Of a stretch of DNA of 64,000 bases, positions 52,521 to 61,295 are shown piece after piece; within the stretch, counting starts at the first letter, position 1, and every line of letters begins with the position of its first letter. The notes beneath the pieces were generated by a model that worked only from the letters and a program-made list of their open reading frames with translations, had not been told where the DNA came from and did not search any database. Source of the DNA: Pseudarthrobacter phenanthrenivorans Sphe3 (GTDB lineage Bacteria; Actinomycetota; Actinomycetes; Actinomycetales; Micrococcaceae); the NCBI RefSeq assembly GCF_000189535.1, contig NC_015145.1:248001-312000 (forward strand), written 5' to 3'. The position numbers and the translations under genes are program-made.

Positions 52521-53669
52521 CCGCCGGCGGCACCTGCCAACCCTGCCCCGCATCGCAGCGGACGACGCCGGCCCGGAAGGCTGGCGCCCGTCGTCGGCAC
52601 AGCGCGCAAGATGCTCCGGGACGCCCTGGCCCAGGCCGGATATCCGGGGCGCCTCATCGTGGCCTGCAGCGGCGGCCCGGACTCCCTGGCTCTGGCAGCA
52701 GTGGCCGCCTACTTTGCCCGCCGCGGCCATGTGGACGGCCACCCGGTACGGGTGGGCGCCGTGGTGGTTGACCACCAGCTCCAGGAAGGCTCCGCGGAGG
52801 TGGCGGCGGAAACCGCCCGTGTCCTGCAGGAACTGGGCCTCGCGCCCGTGGAAATCCGGACCGTGACTGTGGCCGGAGAAGGCATGGGCCCGGAGGCGGC
52901 TGCGCGGGAAGCCCGGCATGAGGCGCTGGAGGCAGCCGCGGCCGGGCAGGGCGCGGATGCCGTCCTGCTGGGCCACACCCTGGACGACCAGGCGGAGCAG
53001 GTGCTGCTGGGCCTGGCGCGGGGCTCCGGCACGCGGTCCCTCGCCGGGATGAGGCCGGCCCGCGGCAAGCTGTTGCGGCCCTTCCTTGAACTCCGCCGGG
53101 CGGATACCGAGGAGATCTGCGCCGTGGAGGAGCTGGACCCGTGGCACGATCCCACCAACGCGGACCCCGCCTTCGCACGCTCCCGCACCCGCATGGAAGT
53201 ATTGCCGCACCTGGAGGAAAAACTGGGTCCCGGAGTCGCCGAGTCCCTTGCCCGGACGGCCGCCATCCTGCAGCTCGACGCCGACTACCTTGAGGAAGTG
53301 GCGGAAACCACGTTCCTCTCGCTCGCGCAGCGGAACGGGCCCGAAGTCAGCCTTCCGGAGGAGGCGTTGCGCGCCCTGGCCCCCGCCATCAGGTTCCGGG
53401 TAATCGCCAAGGCAGCGGCCGACGTCGGCGGGCAGCAGCCCAGCTACCAGCGGCTTCTGGCGGCCGAGGCGCTGCTGCGGCGGCAGGGCTCGGCGGGGCC
53501 TGTTGAGCTGCCCGGCGGAGTGAGCGTGTACCGTCTGTCGCTTGCCCAGCTGGAAGGGACCGGGGCCGCGGACAGCCCGGCCGGGGCCCCTGGACCCAAC
53601 CCCGTTCCCCGCGGAGGGCCGCGCTGTGGGAAGCTAGTGTTCCGGCCTCAAAAACCGCCCGCAAAATAG
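52461..53669 (+). CDS. tilS: tRNA(Ile)-lysidine synthetase
   Basis: About 402 residues. The PP-loop ATPase motif VACSGGPDSLAL (Ser70-Ser75) and GHTLDDQAEQVLLGLARGSG identify TilS, which attaches lysine to C34 of the AUA-reading tRNA-Ile. The start is taken as the TTG directly after the protease stop, with GGATGGGA upstream. The first 20 codons are a 15-bp tandem repeat encoding LPDAT, so TTG 52476, TTG 52491 and GTG 52506 are also candidate starts; the catalytic domain begins near residue 45. Confidence 0.93.
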   Translation: MPDATLPDATLPDAAVPDVPPPAAPANPAPHRSGRRRPGRLAPVVGTARKMLRDALAQAGYPGRLIVACSGGPDSLALAAVAAYFARRGHVDGHPVRVGAVVVDHQLQEGSAEVAAETARVLQELGLAPVEIRTVTVAGEGMGPEAAAREARHEALEAAAAGQGADAVLLGHTLDDQAEQVLLGLARGSGTRSLAGMRPARGKLLRPFLELRRADTEEICAVEELDPWHDPTNADPAFARSRTRMEVLPHLEEKLGPGVAESLARTAAILQLDADYLEEVAETTFLSLAQRNGPEVSLPEEALRALAPAIRFRVIAKAAADVGGQQPSYQRLLAAEALLRRQGSAGPVELPGGVSVYRLSLAQLEGTGAADSPAGAPGPNPVPRGGPRCGKLVFRPQKPPAK

Positions 53670-53699
53670 TCGCACCCCGCATCTACACAGGAGCCATTG

Positions 53700-54251
53700 G
53701 TGGATTCAAACGACGTCCAGGCAGACCTCAAGCACGTTCTCTACACCAAGGAACAGATCCAGCAGCGGATTACGGAGCTCGCTGCCCAGATCGACAAGGA
53801 TTACGAGGGCCGCGAAATCCTCATCGTGGGCGTGCTCAAGGGTGCGGTGATGGTCATGGCTGACCTGGCCCGGGCGCTGCACAGCCACATCTCCATGGAC
53901 TGGATGGCTGTGTCCTCCTACGGCTCCGGCACCCAGTCTTCGGGCGTGGTCCGCATCCTCAAGGACCTGGACACGGACCTGATGGGCAAGGACGTGCTGA
54001 TCGTCGAGGACATCATCGATTCCGGCCTCACCCTGTCCTGGCTCAAGACCAACCTCGAATCCCGCGGCACGGCGTCAGTGGAAATCTGCACCGCCTTCCG
54101 CAAGCCCACCGCCGCCAAGGTGGAGATCGACGTCAAGTACGTGGGCTACGACATCCCCAACGAGTTCGTGGTGGGCTATGGCCTGGACTACGCCGAGAAG
54201 TACCGCAACCTGGACTTCGTGGGCACCCTGGCCCCGCACGTCTACGAGTAG
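53700..54251 (+). CDS. hpt: Hypoxanthine phosphoribosyltransferase
   Basis: A 183-residue protein with VGVLKGAVMVMADL, DWMAVSSYG, the PRPP loop VEDIIDSGLTL and FVVGYGLDYAEKYRNL. It makes IMP (and GMP) from the base and PRPP. GTG at 53700 has AGGAG seven bases upstream, better than TTG 53697. It follows tilS by 30 bp, the normal actinobacterial order. Confidence 0.95.
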   Translation: MDSNDVQADLKHVLYTKEQIQQRITELAAQIDKDYEGREILIVGVLKGAVMVMADLARALHSHISMDWMAVSSYGSGTQSSGVVRILKDLDTDLMGKDVLIVEDIIDSGLTLSWLKTNLESRGTASVEICTAFRKPTAAKVEIDVKYVGYDIPNEFVVGYGLDYAEKYRNLDFVGTLAPHVYE

Positions 54252-54332
54252 GCCCCATCCCGCGATGACACTTAACGGCAGTGCTGCGGCCCGGAACTGC
54301 CGCCACATGCCATCTCGAGGAAGTTGCCGGAA

Positions 54333-55388
54333 ATGAAGGCCGGGAGCAGGGCCGTTGGCATCAAGGATGTGGCCCTGGCTGCCGGCGTCTCGGCCACCAC
54401 GGTTTCCCATGTCCTGAGTGATGCGGCGTACGCCCGGATCAGTCCCGCAACACGGAGCAAGGTGCGGTCCGCGGCGGAGCAGCTGGGATACGGCCCCAAC
54501 CGGCTGGCGCAGGCCCTCCGCAGCAGGCGCAGCGGGATACTGGGGCTGGTCAGCGAGGACATCGCCACAACTCCGCATGCGGGACGGATCATCCTCGGCG
54601 CGGACGAGGCCGCCAGGGCCCGCGGATACACCCTCATGGTCATCAACACGTCCGGCACGGCAGGCCCCGGGTCCCGCGAGGCTGACGTGGAGGCCCTCCT
54701 GGAGCGGCAGGTGGACGGGATCCTCTACGCCACCATGTTCCACCGGGTGGTGGAAGCGCCGGGCAATCTGGCGAAGGTGCCGGCGATCCTGGTGGACGCC
54801 GTCAGCACCGGACAAGGCTTCGCCTCCGTGGTCCCGGACGAGGCCGGCGGCGCCCGCACCGCCGTCGAAATCCTCCTGCATGCCGGACACACCCGCATCG
54901 GCTTCCTTAACAACACGGAGGACGTTCCGTCCACGAACGGGCGCCTCTCCGGCTTCCGGGACGCCCTCACCAGTGCAGGGCTCGACGGCGGCGCCGCACC
55001 GGTGGAGGCCGCGGCATCCGACGCGCAGGGCGGCTATGAGGCGGCGTCCCGGATCCTGCGGGGCGCTGCCCCGCCGTCGGCCCTCTTCTGCTACAACGAC
55101 AGGATGGCCATGGGCGCCTACCGGGCAGCTGCTGAGCTGGGCCTGTCCATCCCTGCGGACCTTTCGGTAGTTGGCTTCGACAACCAGGAACTGATTGCCG
55201 CCAGCCTTTATCCCGGACTCACCACAGTGGCGCTGCCGCATTACGGCATGGGGGCATGGGCGGCGGACCGGCTCATCGACGCCGTGGAGGGAAAGCCGGG
55301 CCCGGAGCCCATGCCCATGCTCCTTGCCTGCCCGCCGGTGGCCAGGGCCTCGGTGGCCGGTCCCCGGAGCGGCGCTAGTGCCCGATAA
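54333..55388 (+). CDS. LacI-family transcriptional regulator
   Basis: A 351-residue protein with an N-terminal LacI HTH (IKDVALAAGVSATTVSHVLS) and hinge, then a periplasmic-binding-like effector domain with GLVSEDIATTPHAGRII, GHTRIGFLNN, SALFCYNDRMAMGAY and DLSVVGFDN. It has no transporter or sugar gene beside it. It sits between hpt and ftsH, which are usually adjacent in Actinobacteria. ATG at 54333; the TTG at 54324 is possible. Its stop lies in a short tandem repeat. Confidence 0.88.
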   Translation: MKAGSRAVGIKDVALAAGVSATTVSHVLSDAAYARISPATRSKVRSAAEQLGYGPNRLAQALRSRRSGILGLVSEDIATTPHAGRIILGADEAARARGYTLMVINTSGTAGPGSREADVEALLERQVDGILYATMFHRVVEAPGNLAKVPAILVDAVSTGQGFASVVPDEAGGARTAVEILLHAGHTRIGFLNNTEDVPSTNGRLSGFRDALTSAGLDGGAAPVEAAASDAQGGYEAASRILRGAAPPSALFCYNDRMAMGAYRAAAELGLSIPADLSVVGFDNQELIAASLYPGLTTVALPHYGMGAWAADRLIDAVEGKPGPEPMPMLLACPPVARASVAGPRSGASAR

Positions 55389-55419
55389 GCCGGGTGCCCG
55401 ATAAGCCGGTGCCCATAAG
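55378..55419 (+). repeat. 16-bp tandem repeat at the end of the LacI gene
   Basis: GTGCCCGATAAGCCGG occurs at 55378-55393 and 55394-55409, with a shortened third copy to 55419. The stop codon of the regulator is in the first copy. The rest of the 248 bp before ftsH holds a possible extended -10 at 55546-55553 and no gene. Confidence 0.75.
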
Positions 55420-55636
55420 TTCCCGGTGCGGGCCCCGACATTGCCCTCCCATCGCTGTCCAGCCGCGGGCCCCAGGCAGCAGCACCCGGCTGCTACGCCT
55501 ACAGGGAACTTTTGCCGTTCATCATGCGTGATCTACTCCGGACGGTGTATAGCTAGAAGCTGACGCAGCACCATCACGCGCGCAGACTACTCGCCGTGAA
55601 GCACTACCAGAAGGGACGGGGCCAGCCCCCGAACAG

Positions 55637-57700
55637 ATGAAAGCTAAGAATTTCTTCAAAGGCCCGGGCATCTGGATCGTCGTCGTAGTCGGTCTGCTCC
55701 TGGTGGCCTTTGCAACGCTGGCGCCCGGCGGTGCGGCACGGATTGATACCGATAAGGGCCTCGAGCTGCTCTCCGGCAACCAGGTGGAGCAGGCAAAGAT
55801 CTTCGACGGCGAGAACCGCGTTGACCTTACTTTGCGGGACAACCTGCAGCTGGACGGGCAGGACAAGGGCAAGAGCGTCCAGTTCTTCTTCGTGGACGCC
55901 CGTGCTGAGGACGTTGTCAAGGCCGTGACCGATGCCAAACCAGCGCAGGGCTACACGGACCAGCCCATCGAGAGCAACTGGTTCTCCGGCCTGCTTTCCC
56001 TCCTGATTCCCGTCATCCTCCTGGGCGCGCTCTTCTGGTTCCTCATGACCCGTATGCAGGGCGGCGGTTCCAAGATCATGCAGTTCGGCAAGTCCAAGGC
56101 CAAGATGGTCAGCAAGGACATGCCGCAGGTGACCTTCGCCGACGTCGCAGGATCGGACGAAGCCGTGGAGGAACTCCAAGAAATCAAGGAATTCCTGCAG
56201 GAACCGGCCAAATTCCAGGCCGTTGGCGCCAAGATCCCCAAGGGCGTCCTGCTGTACGGCCCGCCAGGTACCGGTAAGACCCTCCTGGCCCGCGCGGTTG
56301 CCGGCGAAGCCGGCGTTCCCTTCTTCTCCATCTCCGGTTCCGACTTCGTGGAAATGTTCGTGGGCGTGGGTGCCTCACGTGTCCGCGACCTCTTCGAGCA
56401 GGCCAAAGCCAACTCTCCGGCCATCATCTTCGTGGACGAGATCGACGCCGTGGGCCGTCACCGCGGTGCCGGCATCGGCGGCGGCAACGACGAACGCGAG
56501 CAGACCCTCAACCAGCTGCTGGTGGAGATGGACGGCTTCGACGTCAAGACCAACGTCATCCTCATCGCTGCCACCAACCGTCCCGACGTGCTGGACCCCG
56601 CGCTGCTGCGTCCGGGCCGCTTCGACCGCCAGATCGGCGTGGAAGCGCCGGACCTGATCGGCCGCGACCAGATCCTGCAGGTCCACGCGAAGGGCAAGCC
56701 CATGGCGCCCGGCGTGGACCTCAAGGCCGTGGCCAAGAAGACCCCCGGCTACACCGGCGCGGACTTGGCCAACGTCCTGAACGAGGCCGCCCTCCTCACC
56801 GCCCGCTCCAACGCGAACCTCATCGATGACCGCGCGCTGGACGAGGCCATTGACCGCGTCATGGCCGGCCCGCAGAAGCGGAGCCGCGTCATGAAGGAGC
56901 ATGAGCGCAAGATCACCGCCTACCACGAAGGCGGCCACGCGCTCGTTGCAGCCGCGCTGCGGAACTCCGCCCCGGTCACCAAGATCACCATCCTTCCCCG
57001 CGGCCGCGCGCTCGGATACACGATGGTGGTTCCTGAGAACGACAAGTACTCCGTGACCCGCAACGAGCTGCTGGACCAGATGGCCTACGCGATGGGCGGC
57101 CGCGTGGCCGAGGAGATCGTGTTCCACGATCCCTCCACCGGCGCTTCCAACGACATCGAAAAGGCCACGGGCACCGCCCGCAAGATGGTCACCGAGTACG
57201 GCATGAGCGAACGTGTTGGCGCCGTGCGCCTGGGCCAGGGCGGCGGGGAGCCGTTCCTGGGCCGCGACGCCGGGCATGAGCGCAACTACTCGGACCAGAT
57301 CGCGTACGTGGTGGACGAGGAAGTGCGCAGGCTGATTGACCAGGCCCATGACGAGGCCTACGCCATCCTCATCGAGAACAGGGACGTCCTGGACCGCCTG
57401 GCCCTTGAGCTGCTGGAACGTGAAACGCTGAACCAGGCGGAGATCGCCGACATCTTCCGCGACATCCGTAAGCGCGACTTCCGTGAGGTGTGGCTGTCCA
57501 AGGAGACCCGTCCGGTCCAGATGGCAGGGCCTGTGGAGTCGTCCCGGGAACGGGCCGAGCGGGAAGCCCAGGAGGAGGCCAAGAAGGCCCGCCTGGACGA
57601 GCCTTTGGACGCGCAGCCACCGCATCCGCAGGGTGTTCCGGAGGACGCACCGTTCCAGGGCGGGGTAACGGACGCAGGGCCGGACGCCGTTCGCGGCTAA
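55637..57700 (+). CDS. ftsH: ATP-dependent zinc metalloprotease FtsH
   Basis: A 687-residue membrane AAA protease. Two membrane helices ([19 protein letters not shown] and [19 protein letters not shown]) flank an extracytoplasmic domain. Walker A GPPGTGKT is at 208-215, Walker [12 protein letters not shown] and the second region [11 protein letters not shown] follow, then the zinc motif HEGGH at 430-434. The C-terminal tail is charged and Pro-rich. It degrades membrane and regulatory proteins. It starts the folate operon region. Confidence 0.97.
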   Translation: MKAKNFFKGPGIWIVVVVGLLLVAFATLAPGGAARIDTDKGLELLSGNQVEQAKIFDGENRVDLTLRDNLQLDGQDKGKSVQFFFVDARAEDVVKAVTDAKPAQGYTDQPIESNWFSGLLSLLIPVILLGALFWFLMTRMQGGGSKIMQFGKSKAKMVSKDMPQVTFADVAGSDEAVEELQEIKEFLQEPAKFQAVGAKIPKGVLLYGPPGTGKTLLARAVAGEAGVPFFSISGSDFVEMFVGVGASRVRDLFEQAKANSPAIIFVDEIDAVGRHRGAGIGGGNDEREQTLNQLLVEMDGFDVKTNVILIAATNRPDVLDPALLRPGRFDRQIGVEAPDLIGRDQILQVHAKGKPMAPGVDLKAVAKKTPGYTGADLANVLNEAALLTARSNANLIDDRALDEAIDRVMAGPQKRSRVMKEHERKITAYHEGGHALVAAALRNSAPVTKITILPRGRALGYTMVVPENDKYSVTRNELLDQMAYAMGGRVAEEIVFHDPSTGASNDIEKATGTARKMVTEYGMSERVGAVRLGQGGGEPFLGRDAGHERNYSDQIAYVVDEEVRRLIDQAHDEAYAILIENRDVLDRLALELLERETLNQAEIADIFRDIRKRDFREVWLSKETRPVQMAGPVESSRERAEREAQEEAKKARLDEPLDAQPPHPQGVPEDAPFQGGVTDAGPDAVRG

Positions 57701-57710
57701 GCTTTCTTAC

Positions 57711-58355
57711 GTGACCCACTTCGACGACGACGACGTTCCCGCCTCCGCCGGATACCCGGCGGAGGGCGGCGCCGACCATTCAAAGCACCAGAAGGTGGAC
57801 CGGCCCCGCATCGAGGCTGCCGTCCGCGAGATCCTCCTTGCCATCGGAGAAGACCCCGACCGCGGCGGCCTGGTGGACACCCCTAAAAGGGTGGCCAAGG
57901 CCTACGCCGAGGTGTTCGCCGGCCTGCACCACGACCCCGCCGACGTCTTGTCCACCACCTTCGACCTGGACCATGAGGAACTGGTCCTGGTCAAGGACAT
58001 CCCGTTCTACTCCACGTGCGAGCACCACCTGGTGCCGTTCCACGGAGTGGCCCACGTGGGCTACATTCCGTCCCACGACGGCAAGGTGACGGGGCTCAGC
58101 AAGCTGGCCCGGCTCGTGGACATTTATGCGCGCCGGCCGCAGGTGCAGGAGCGCCTCACCACTGAGATCGTCGAGGCGATGGTCCGCTACCTCAAACCCC
58201 GTGGCGCCATCGTCGTTGTTGAATGCGAACACATGTGCATGTCAATGCGCGGTATCCGCAAGCCCGGAGCGAAGACCGTCACCAGCGCGGTCCGCGGGCA
58301 GCTTCATGACCCGGCCACCCGTGCCGAAGCCATGAGCCTCATCCTCGGAAGGTAA
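57711..58355 (+). CDS. folE: GTP cyclohydrolase I
   Basis: A 214-residue protein of the FolE1 family. The zinc ligands are in [13 protein letters not shown] and [32 protein letters not shown] is the conserved N-terminal stretch. It makes dihydroneopterin triphosphate, the first step of folate synthesis. GTG start at 57711, 10 bp after ftsH. The first 25 residues are acidic and not conserved. Confidence 0.96.
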   Translation: MTHFDDDDVPASAGYPAEGGADHSKHQKVDRPRIEAAVREILLAIGEDPDRGGLVDTPKRVAKAYAEVFAGLHHDPADVLSTTFDLDHEELVLVKDIPFYSTCEHHLVPFHGVAHVGYIPSHDGKVTGLSKLARLVDIYARRPQVQERLTTEIVEAMVRYLKPRGAIVVVECEHMCMSMRGIRKPGAKTVTSAVRGQLHDPATRAEAMSLILGR

Positions 58356-58365
58356 CCATCAGACC

Positions 58366-59286
58366 ATGGATTCACTAGCTGCAGCCCCGGGAACCGGGCC
58401 CGCAACCTCCCCGCTGCCCGTACTGCGCAGACCGCGCCCGGCAGCCCGCTTTGAAGACCTGCCCACCGGCCGCACCCTGGTCATGGGAATCCTGAACGTC
58501 ACCCCGGACTCCTTCAGTGACGGCGGCAGGCATGCCACGGCGGACACTGCCATCGTGGCAGGGCTCCGGATGTTCTATGCCGGGGCGGACATCATCGATG
58601 TTGGTGGCGAATCCACCCGTCCCGGGGCCGAGGACGTCAGCCCGGAAGAGGAACAGCAGCGCGTCGTCCCCGTCATCGAGGCATTGGTGAAGGCGGGGGC
58701 CCTGGTCAGTATCGACACCACCCACGCTTCCACGGCGGCCGCTGCCATCAAGGCCGGCGCCGCCATCATCAATGACATCTCCGGGCTCAGCATCGAGCCG
58801 GAGATGGCGGAACTCGTGGCGGCCAGCAAGGTCCCGTACATCCTCACGCACCGCCGCGGCGACGCCCGCACCATGAATTCGCTTGCCGAGTACAAGGATG
58901 TGGCGGGGGAAGTGGTGGCCGAACTCGCCGGCGTGCGGGACAAGCTGTATGCCGCCGGCGTGAGCCGGGAGCAGATCATCGTGGACCCCGGCCTGGGGTT
59001 CGCCAAGAACGACGCCCAGAACTGGGAGCTCTTGCAGAACCTGGACCAGTTGGACAGCCTGGGACACCCCGTCCTGGTGGGAGCCTCACGCAAGCGGTTC
59101 CTGGGCACGCTGCTGACGGTGGCCGGCAAGTCCGCCGCCCCGGAGGAGCGCGACGGCGCCACCGCCGCCATCACTGCCATCAGCGCCTACCGCGGCGCCT
59201 GGGCCGTGCGCGTGCACGACGTCGGCCCCAGCCTTGACGCTGTCAAGGTCGCCTCGCGCATGGCCGCGCCACGCGCCGGCAGCTAG
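58366..59286 (+). CDS. folP: Dihydropteroate synthase
   Basis: A 306-residue TIM-barrel enzyme. MGILNVTPDSFSDGG, IIDVGGESTRPGAE, VSIDTTHA, ILTHRRGDARTMN, IIVDPGLGFAKN and VGASRKRFLG are the family blocks. It joins p-aminobenzoate to the pterin and is the target of sulfonamides. It lies 10 bp after folE. The N-terminal 30 residues are an Ala/Pro-rich extension. Confidence 0.95.
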   Translation: MDSLAAAPGTGPATSPLPVLRRPRPAARFEDLPTGRTLVMGILNVTPDSFSDGGRHATADTAIVAGLRMFYAGADIIDVGGESTRPGAEDVSPEEEQQRVVPVIEALVKAGALVSIDTTHASTAAAAIKAGAAIINDISGLSIEPEMAELVAASKVPYILTHRRGDARTMNSLAEYKDVAGEVVAELAGVRDKLYAAGVSREQIIVDPGLGFAKNDAQNWELLQNLDQLDSLGHPVLVGASRKRFLGTLLTVAGKSAAPEERDGATAAITAISAYRGAWAVRVHDVGPSLDAVKVASRMAAPRAGS

Positions 59287-59292
59287 CGCGCC

Positions 59293-59700
59293 ATGGACAG
59301 GATTACGCTGAGCGGCGTGACCGCCGTCGGCCATCACGGCGTGTTTGATTTTGAGCGCCGCCAGGGCCAGCCTTTTGTTGTGGACGCGGTGCTGTACCTG
59401 GACTTCGCCAAGGCTGCAAAGTCCGACGACGTCCGGGACACCGCCCATTACGGCGAGGTGGCACAGCGTATTACCGAGTGGATCAGCGGCGAGCCGCTGA
59501 ACCTGATCGAGGGGCTTGCCGTCCGGATTGCGGACAGCCTGCTCAGAGAATTCCGGCTCCAGGCCGTGGACATCACCGTGCACAAGCCCCAGGCGCCCAT
59601 CGAGGTGCCCTTCGGCGATGTGTCGGTCAGTGTCCACCGCAGGCGGAATGATGTGCACGGCAACAGCGCCGAAGGGCAAGCCCAGGGGGAGGGGCCATGA
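59293..59700 (+). CDS. folB: Dihydroneopterin aldolase
   Basis: A 135-residue protein with VTAVGHHGVFDFERRQGQPF, DVRDTAHYGEVAQRI and VDITVHKPQAPIEVPFGDV, including the catalytic lysine in HKP. It converts dihydroneopterin to 6-hydroxymethyl-dihydropterin. It starts 6 bp after folP, and its stop overlaps folK (ATGA). Confidence 0.94.
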   Translation: MDRITLSGVTAVGHHGVFDFERRQGQPFVVDAVLYLDFAKAAKSDDVRDTAHYGEVAQRITEWISGEPLNLIEGLAVRIADSLLREFRLQAVDITVHKPQAPIEVPFGDVSVSVHRRRNDVHGNSAEGQAQGEGP

Positions 59701-60242
59701 ACAGCGGTTATTCCAAGGCGGTGCTTGCGCTCGGCAGCAATCTGGGTGAGCGGAACGACACCCTCTCCGGCGCCGTGGCGGACCTGGTGGACCCGCCGGA
59801 AGTCCGGCTCCTGGCGGTCTCCCCTGTCGTACAGACGAAGGCCGTGGGCGGGCCGCCCGGCCAGCCCGACTTCCTGAACATGGTCATCACGGTGGAAACC
59901 AGCCTCACTCCGCAGGAACTGCTGGCCCACTGCCAGGCTGTGGAGAACAAACACCACCGGGTGCGCGAGGTTCGCTGGGGTCCGCGCACCCTCGACGTGG
60001 ACATCATCACCTACGGGACGCTGCGCAGCGACGACCCTGACCTCACCCTGCCGCATCCCCGTGCCGCGAGCCGGGCGTTCGTGCTTTACCCGTGGTCGCT
60101 GATCGAGCCTGCCGCCACCCTGGACGGGGAGCGAATCAGCACGCTCGCCGCCCGGGCAGACGACTTTGACGACCTTGCCCCGTTCGACGGCTTCGGCGAC
60201 TTCGACGGGATGCCCACAGCGGGAGCAGTGGAGGAGCGATGA
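59697..60242 (+). CDS. folK: HPPK, 2-amino-4-hydroxy-6-hydroxymethyl-dihydropteridine pyrophosphokinase
   Basis: A 181-residue enzyme with ALGSNLGERNDTL, FLNMVITVET, VREVRWGPRTLDVDIITYG and LPHPRAASRAFVLYPW, covering ATP, pterin and metal sites. It pyrophosphorylates the pterin just before FolP acts. Both ends overlap neighbours by four bases, so the folE-P-B-K order is a coupled operon. Confidence 0.95.
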   Translation: MNSGYSKAVLALGSNLGERNDTLSGAVADLVDPPEVRLLAVSPVVQTKAVGGPPGQPDFLNMVITVETSLTPQELLAHCQAVENKHHRVREVRWGPRTLDVDIITYGTLRSDDPDLTLPHPRAASRAFVLYPWSLIEPAATLDGERISTLAARADDFDDLAPFDGFGDFDGMPTAGAVEER

Positions 60243-60802
60243 AACCCATCAACCCCCTGCGCCTCCTGCTGATCGGCTTCATCCTGGCCGTGGCGGGCTG
60301 GTCCGCCACGGTGGTGACCAGCCGGTACAGCATGGCCACCCCCGTCCTGCCGGCCACCGCGCTGGCCACCATGGGCGTCATCGTGGCCATCACCCTGATC
60401 CTGGGAATCAGGGTCCTGCGGTGGCGCAACAGCATTAATTCCAACGGCGCCAAGAACGGGGGGACCAAGAAGCGCCCGGTGCTCGATCCACTCCTTGCCG
60501 CCCGGACGCTGGTGCTGGCCCAGGCCTGCGCGTACGCAGGAACGGTGCTGCTGGGCTGGCATGTGGGCATCTTCCTGGACCAGCTCCGCGTCTGGAGCCT
60601 GCGCAGCGATCAGGGCATTACGTGGCTCGCACTCGCCATGGCCGGCGGGGGACTGGTGATGATCGTGGTGGGCCTGCTGGTGGAACGGTTCTGCAAGATT
60701 CCGCCTGAGGACGGCGACACCAAGGGTGTGGACGGAAAGCCCGGCCGCGCTGTGCATGGCGAGGCCGCCGGGGAAGGCGAATATGCATACCGGGGCGATT
60801 GA
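60239..60802 (+). CDS. DUF3180 membrane protein
   Basis: A 187-residue protein with four predicted membrane helices (LLLIGFILAVAGWSATVV, ATALATMGVIVAITLILGI, ARTLVLAQACAYAGTVLLGW, LALAMAGGGLVMIVVGLLV) and DPLLAARTLVLAQA, a DUF3180 signature. It is found after folK in many Actinobacteria; role unknown. It overlaps folK by four bases and the next gene by 20. Confidence 0.9.
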   Translation: MKPINPLRLLLIGFILAVAGWSATVVTSRYSMATPVLPATALATMGVIVAITLILGIRVLRWRNSINSNGAKNGGTKKRPVLDPLLAARTLVLAQACAYAGTVLLGWHVGIFLDQLRVWSLRSDQGITWLALAMAGGGLVMIVVGLLVERFCKIPPEDGDTKGVDGKPGRAVHGEAAGEGEYAYRGD

Positions 60803-61295
60803 TCCTCCGGGTATCACCTGGCAACGGGTGTCCCCGAAATACATCACGGTCAGGGTGGTGCAGTGGGCCCTTGGCAACCTGGTGGCCGTGCTGGTCCTTT
60901 CCCTGCCGCTGCTGCTGGTCCTCTCCGGCGTGTGGCGTTGGCCGCCGCTCTGGCTGGCCGTCACCGTCCCTGCCGTGGCACTCGTGACAGCACTCTGGCG
61001 GCTGGTGCTGATCCCGCGGCAGGTCCGTGCCATCGGCTATGCGGAGCGGGATGACGACCTCCTGGTCAGGACAGGTATCTTCTTCCAGCGCACCATGGCG
61101 GTCCCCTACGGCCGCATGCAGTACGTGGACATCAGCGTGGGCCCGGTGGAGCGGTCCGTGGGCCTGTGCACCCTCAAGCTCCACACCGCCTCGCCCGGCA
61201 CCAACGCCCAGATTCCCGGCCTGCCGGCCGCCGAAGGGGCCCGGCTCCGCGAACAGCTGGCAGCGCGGGGCGAAGCCAGGTTGGCAGGGCTGTGA
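60783..61295 (+). CDS. PH-domain (DUF304) membrane protein
   Basis: A 170-residue protein with two membrane helices (ALGNLVAVLVLSLPLLLVLS and LWLAVTVPAVALVTALWRLV) and a bacterial PH domain (DDLLVRTGIFFQRTMAVPYG, RMQYVDISVGPVERSVGLCT). Usually found in pairs with a larger PH protein, here encoded next with a 4-bp overlap. It may sense or bind membrane components. ATG at 60783. Confidence 0.88.
   Translation: MHTGAIDPPGITWQRVSPKYITVRVVQWALGNLVAVLVLSLPLLLVLSGVWRWPPLWLAVTVPAVALVTALWRLVLIPRQVRAIGYAERDDDLLVRTGIFFQRTMAVPYGRMQYVDISVGPVERSVGLCTLKLHTASPGTNAQIPGLPAAEGARLREQLAARGEARLAGL

Noticed and set aside
54075-55241. 388-codon minus-strand frame across hpt and the LacI gene
   Set aside because: Antisense to two conserved genes, with no ribosome binding site or motif.
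56375-57625. 416-codon minus-strand frame inside ftsH
   Set aside because: Antisense of intact FtsH; high GC keeps the third-position frame open.
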